Shown here one piece after another: positions 59,954 to 64,000 of a stretch of 64,000 nt of DNA; within the stretch, counting starts at the first letter, position 1, and every line of letters starts with the position of its first letter. Location of the stretch: the NCBI GenBank assembly GCA_902550325.1, contig CACCYT010000003.1:37283-101282 (forward strand), read 5' to 3'. Position numbers and translations under genes: made by a program. Below the pieces are notes generated by a model. The model saw nothing but the letters and a program-made list of their open reading frames with translations. It searched no databases and was not told where the DNA came from. This DNA is from an uncultured Bacteroidota bacterium. Lineage in GTDB: Bacteria > Bacteroidota > Bacteroidia > Flavobacteriales > Flavobacteriaceae.

Positions 59954-60355
59954 TTAATCAGTTCTGTAGGCATTACCTCTTGCTCTATTTTCTTTATCTC
60001 CAACGAAAGAATACTCAAAAACATAGCTATTTTCGGAGGTACTTATTATCTTAACTGAAACTGCTTTTTGATCTGAAATATTTTTTGGTTTTAGCTTTCT
60101 CAAGATATATTCGCATTCTGAAACCCATGTGATTTTTGATGTATCAATTGTATTACCAAAATATTCTATCTCAATCGAATCATTCCTAATAGACTTAGAA
60201 TTGTAAACACCTGTATTTGTTTTTGATTCAAAATTAAATTCACCAACTTTAAATTTAGAACAGTTTTTTTCAGGGATGGTACAGGAAAATATTGTGACAG
60301 GAATTGTAGCTAGTATAAATTTATTTTTCAAAAGTTTCAAAAGTTTCATCATCAT
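59954..60355 (-). CDS. Conserved hypothetical lipoprotein, overlapping the upstream XRE gene
   Basis: Lipobox-like VTIFSC; start (MMMKLL) lies inside the 3' end of the XRE gene. Confidence 0.6.
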   Translation of the reverse strand: MMMKLLKLLKNKFILATIPVTIFSCTIPEKNCSKFKVGEFNFESKTNTGVYNSKSIRNDSIEIEYFGNTIDTSKITWVSECEYILRKLKPKNISDQKAVSVKIISTSENSYVFEYSFVGDKENRARGNAYRTD

Positions 60356-60656
60356 AAAACAATATAATCTTATTTATCTTTTTTTTTGAATCATTTGAGA
60401 TTTTTTTATCAAGTATATTTTTATCTTGAGAAGTTACAGGATCGGGTAGGGATGGTTCGAGACCATTTATTAACCAGTCCAATGTGTACTTAGGAAAATT
60501 TTTATTAATTCTTACAATAATTTCAAGAGTAGGTTTATTTCTTCCACTAAGAATATGCGAAAGTCTTGATCTTTGGATATTCAATTTTTTTGAAAACTCT
60601 GAAGCTGAGAGCCCACTGGCGTTTAATATTTTCTGAACTCTATCTTTGATAACCAT
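60321..60656 (-). CDS. XRE-family HTH transcriptional regulator
   Basis: HTH 'LSASEFSKKLNIQRSRLSHILSGRNKPTLEIIVRI'. Confidence 0.88.
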   Translation of the reverse strand: MVIKDRVQKILNASGLSASEFSKKLNIQRSRLSHILSGRNKPTLEIIVRINKNFPKYTLDWLINGLEPSLPDPVTSQDKNILDKKISNDSKKKINKIILFYDDETFETFEK

Positions 60657-60659
60657 ATG

Positions 60660-60673
60660 TTTACAAATGTAAA
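60660..60673. promoter_or_regulatory. Inverted repeat TTTACA-AA-TGTAAA at the XRE gene start (candidate autoregulatory operator)
   Basis: Perfect 6-2-6 inverted repeat 3 nt upstream of the start codon. Confidence 0.4.
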
Positions 60674-60987
60674 TATTTATTCAATAATATTACAAAATAT
60701 TACAAAATTTTATAAAATAAACTAACTTAAATCTAAATAATTACATGATATATATACATTTAATATACTGTCTATGTGTATTTTATAAATAATTTATAAG
60801 TTTTTTAAAAAGAAACGTAAAATTCTTTAATTATTTGTATCTAAATGTAAACAATAAATAATGAGTAATATTTAAATAAATTATAAAATTTCTCATTTTG
60901 ATAAATAATTTTCAATGATTTTTGGATTTTATTGATAATTATTTTTAAAATTCTTAATTTTACTGCTAAAACCTCAATTAAACAACT

Positions 60988-61467
60988 ATGAAATTCAAAT
61001 TAGACGAAATTGACTATAAGGTTCTTGACTTACTAATTGATAATTCTAGGATTCCTTATACTGATATTGCAAAAAAATTATTAATCTCTGCCGGTACTGT
61101 TCATGTTAGAATAAAAAAAATGGAAGATGCTGGAATAATTAGTGGTTCTTCTTTAAAACTTGACTATAAAAAATTAGGATACACTTTTATAGCTTACATA
61201 GGTATTTTCCTTGAAAAAACTCATTTAACCAATGAGGTATTGGAAAAATTAAACTCTATCCCTTTTGTAACTGTGGCTCACATAACAACTGGTCGTTTTA
61301 ATATATATTGTAAAATTCGATCCAGAAATACTAATCATGCTAAGGAAATTATTTTTATGATTGACGACATAGATGGTGTCTCAAGAACTGAAACTATGAT
61401 TTCCCTTGAGGAAAGTATTAATGATAAAAAAAGACTAATGCATAAAATTTTCAATGAAATTGGTTAG
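60988..61467 (+). CDS. Lrp/AsnC family transcriptional regulator
   Basis: 'LDEIDYKVLDLLIDNSRIPYTDIAKKLLISAGTVHVRIKKMEDAGIISG' plus RAM domain. Confidence 0.92.
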   Translation: MKFKLDEIDYKVLDLLIDNSRIPYTDIAKKLLISAGTVHVRIKKMEDAGIISGSSLKLDYKKLGYTFIAYIGIFLEKTHLTNEVLEKLNSIPFVTVAHITTGRFNIYCKIRSRNTNHAKEIIFMIDDIDGVSRTETMISLEESINDKKRLMHKIFNEIG

Positions 61468-61472
61468 TTTTT

Positions 61473-63419
61473 ATGAGAAAACTAACTAAAAAGGAGAGAT
61501 TTCAAGAAAAGGTACTTTCAAGATATCAAGTATACAATAGTGTTTTTGCTACTCTTCCATATGATTCAATTTCAAATACAGGACAACTTTTACCAATCCT
61601 CACAAGTTTGTGTGAACAGGGTTTTAAAAATAAGTCTGAGCCAAAAGATATTATTGAAAATTTTTTTTCCAAGTACTGTGATGAATATACCAATAAAGAA
61701 AGAGTTTCTCTATTATTCAGGTTTATTCAGTACATAGAAAGACAAGTTGTTCTATTTGATGCCATAGAAGATGCATCTTTCAAAGACATAAATAACGTTG
61801 ATGGAATCGGTACCCTCAGAAATCTCAAGGAGGAATTTGAAAATAATCACACCAAAGAGGATCTAACTAAATACCTAAATAAGATTTACATAAGACCTGT
61901 TTTAACAGCCCACCCAACTCAATTTTATCCTGGCTCTGTCCTAGGTATTATAACAGATTTATCAAAATCTATCAAAGAAAATGACTTAAAAAATATTAAA
62001 GATTTATTATCTCAACTTGGAAAAACCCCTTTCTTTAAATCTAATAAACCAACTCCCTATGACGAGGCAGTAAACTTATGTTGGTACTTAGAAAATGTTT
62101 TTTATAACTCAATAGCTGATATTCTTAAATATGTAAGATCGAATATTTCTGAAAATAATTTCAAGAATTTTAACTTAATATCTCTTGGATTTTGGCCAGG
62201 TGGAGATAGAGACGGTAACCCTTTTGTAACAACAAAAACAACATTAAAAACAGCCCTTAAACTCAGGTCTGATATACTTAAAAACTATTATCGTGATGTT
62301 AGAAAATTAAGAAGAAGGTTAACCTTTAAAAATATAGAATCTGAAATATCAGAAATTGAAAATAGACTTTACATGAGTATGAATCAAGACTCTATTAATG
62401 TTGATCTTGATCTCAATGATTTACAATTAAGACTTAACAAAATCAGACAAATTTTAATCAATGATCACCAGTCTTTATTTTTAGAACAACTGGATGACTT
62501 AATTCTTAAGGTTAAAGTTTTTGGTTATCATTTTGCAACACTTGACATCAGACAAGATTCAAGAATTCACTCATATGTTTTTAGTAAGATTATTAAAAAG
62601 ATAAAACCTGATGATTACAGTAAATATATTGATTCATGTAAGTATAATTTAGAACAATTGGTTAGCTCAGCAGTCAAAAACAAAAAAAACAAACAGTTAA
62701 AAGCTTTTACTAAGGAGAACAGAAAGGTTTTGGATCAACTTTCAATTTCCAGCTTCAACTCATATCAAAAATTTAAAAACCACCCAAGTTTTTTAAGTTA
62801 TTTGGAAAATATGACAACAATTAAATATTATTCCAAGACAAACATTGGAAGTAGACCTTCGAAAAGGTCAGGTGATGATTCTAAGTTCGATTTTGACAGT
62901 TTAAGAGCAATTCCGTTCGTTGGTAGTTGGGCACAGTTAAAACAAAATGTTCCCGGTTTTTTTGGTTTTGGAACTGCGCTCAATCAATTTTACAAAAAAA
63001 ATAATTTTAAATCAGTCAAAAAGCTTTATGAAGAAGTTCCATTTTTTAGGGCTTTGGTTTCAAATAGTATGATGAGCTTAAATAAGTCTTTTTTTGAACT
63101 AACTGCCTATATGTCTAAAAATGAGATCTATGGAGAATTTTGGAATATAATATATGATGAGTATTTATTAACAAAAAAAATGCTATTAATGCTTACTGGT
63201 TATAATGAGTTAATGGAAAATGAACCTGCTAACAAAGCTTCGGTTGATATTAGAGAAAAAATAATTTTACCCTTAGTAACAATTCAGCAATATGCTCTTC
63301 AACACATAAATTTTTTGAAAAGGAATAATCCAAAGTCTTTAAATGAAATTAATACATTTGAAAAAATAGTCACTAGATCTCTCTTTGGAAATATAAATGC
63401 AAGTAGAAATTCAGCGTAA
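61473..63419 (+). CDS. ppc: Phosphoenolpyruvate carboxylase homolog lacking the central catalytic segment
   Basis: 'RPVLTAHPTQFYPGSVLGIITDL', 'FWPGGDRDGNPFVTT', 'LDIRQDSRIH', 'TNIGSRPSKR', 'LRAIPFVGSWAQLKQNVPGFFGFGTAL'; 648 aa with no (G)xSDxxKDxG or GRGG motif. Confidence 0.85.
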   Translation: MRKLTKKERFQEKVLSRYQVYNSVFATLPYDSISNTGQLLPILTSLCEQGFKNKSEPKDIIENFFSKYCDEYTNKERVSLLFRFIQYIERQVVLFDAIEDASFKDINNVDGIGTLRNLKEEFENNHTKEDLTKYLNKIYIRPVLTAHPTQFYPGSVLGIITDLSKSIKENDLKNIKDLLSQLGKTPFFKSNKPTPYDEAVNLCWYLENVFYNSIADILKYVRSNISENNFKNFNLISLGFWPGGDRDGNPFVTTKTTLKTALKLRSDILKNYYRDVRKLRRRLTFKNIESEISEIENRLYMSMNQDSINVDLDLNDLQLRLNKIRQILINDHQSLFLEQLDDLILKVKVFGYHFATLDIRQDSRIHSYVFSKIIKKIKPDDYSKYIDSCKYNLEQLVSSAVKNKKNKQLKAFTKENRKVLDQLSISSFNSYQKFKNHPSFLSYLENMTTIKYYSKTNIGSRPSKRSGDDSKFDFDSLRAIPFVGSWAQLKQNVPGFFGFGTALNQFYKKNNFKSVKKLYEEVPFFRALVSNSMMSLNKSFFELTAYMSKNEIYGEFWNIIYDEYLLTKKMLLMLTGYNELMENEPANKASVDIREKIILPLVTIQQYALQHINFLKRNNPKSLNEINTFEKIVTRSLFGNINASRNSA

Positions 63420-63421
63420 AC

Positions 63422-64000
63422 TTAGCAGCTGTAATAATTGAAAGCTTTTAAAATAGTTGATTTGGGGACATCAACATCAAAAATAAGATCACCTATATTT
63501 TTGAGAAGAACAAATTTTATCTTTTCATCAATATTTTTTTTATCGTGATACATTAATTTGATGATACTATTTATAGTTGAAGCATTAAATTCAATTTTTG
63601 GGTAAATTTTTAGAAGATGATTTTTAATTTTATCAACCATTTTAATTTCAAATCCACATATCACATTTGATATATAAGATTCTATTATTAAACCTATTGC
63701 GATTGATTCGCCATGCAGCAGATTATTACTTGTTGACATAAAAAATGTCTCGATTGCATGGCCTATAGTATGTCCAAAATTTAGACCTTTTCTAAGCTGC
63801 TTTTCGTATTTATCTTTAGTAACAAAACTTTTTTTTATTTTTATTGAGTTTGTTATTATTTGAGATGAAAAGTTAATTTTATCACAATTAGTTAGTTGAT
63901 TAAATTTTGAATTTGTTCGGGATATTAAACTGTGTTTATAAATTTCACAATAACCACTTCTGATTTCTCTTTCCTCAAGTGTATCTAAATACTGAAGATC
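63422..64000 (-). CDS. aroB: 3-dehydroquinate synthase, C-terminal part (5' end beyond window)
   Basis: Frame is open past the called Met at 63739: 'LRKGLNFGHTIGHAIETFFMSTSNNLLHGESIAIGLI', the AroB GHTxGHAxE/LLHGE signature. Confidence 0.88.
   Translation of the reverse strand, partial: DLQYLDTLEEREIRSGYCEIYKHSLISRTNSKFNQLTNCDKINFSSQIITNSIKIKKSFVTKDKYEKQLRKGLNFGHTIGHAIETFFMSTSNNLLHGESIAIGLIIESYISNVICGFEIKMVDKIKNHLLKIYPKIEFNASTINSIIKLMYHDKKNIDEKIKFVLLKNIGDLIFDVDVPKSTILKAFNYYSC

Noticed and set aside
60657-60987. Possible replication origin because of extreme AT content
   Set aside because: No DnaA-box cluster (TTATCCACA-like) and no dnaA/dnaN/gyrB neighbours.
63422-63739. 105-aa ORF as a complete small protein
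   Set aside because: The frame is open to the window edge and upstream codons give GLNFGHTIGHAIETFF, so it is the AroB C-terminal part with an internal Met.
1-64000. CRISPR array, IS element, prophage or biosynthetic megasynthase
   Set aside because: No regularly spaced repeats, transposase, phage structural or NRPS/PKS motifs were recognised in the translations.

Overview
Low-GC chromosomal window, apparently from a marine Flavobacteriia/Bacteroidota lineage: T9SS sorting domain, fused CcsBA, GSII-type glutamine synthetase, TAnnTTTG promoters, two-zinc-motif DnaJ. Most of it is housekeeping: guaB (3' end), PPIase pair, ccsBA, prfA, pyrF, grpE-dnaJ, secA, lnt, pssA, ppc and aroB (5'-truncated by the window edge). 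Accessory content includes an acyl-CoA carboxylase/enoyl-CoA hydratase/flavin oxidoreductase cluster, a GH3 / beta-helix / T9SS / sulfatase island, a caspase-TPR protein next to tRNA-Arg, and a myxol/saproxanthin-type carotenoid branch (crtA-like, crtD-like, cruF, divergent crtY-like). No CRISPR array, IS element or prophage was recognised. The observations I rate most worth follow-up are: (1) a ~70-nt structured RNA at 33620-33690 with a hairpin plus an interleaved H-type pseudoknot, directly upstream of an uncalled 45-aa DUF4278-like ORF and its terminator, resembling the glutamine-II 'downstream-peptide' arrangement; (2) an uncalled 49-aa minus-strand ORF (16893-17042) with a Tat-like RK leader and a tiny proline/glycine-rich tail, 5 nt downstream of a T9SS-sorted protein; (3) a phosphoenolpyruvate carboxylase ORF with an apparently clean in-frame loss of ~200 residues including the catalytic GRGG loop; (4) an imperfect 32-bp direct repeat with a TTCGAA palindromic core flanking the caspase gene beside tRNA-Arg; (5) a REC-AAA+ sigma-54-type regulator with a degenerate GAFTGA loop and no HTH. 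All function calls come from reading the translations by eye; no database search was run.
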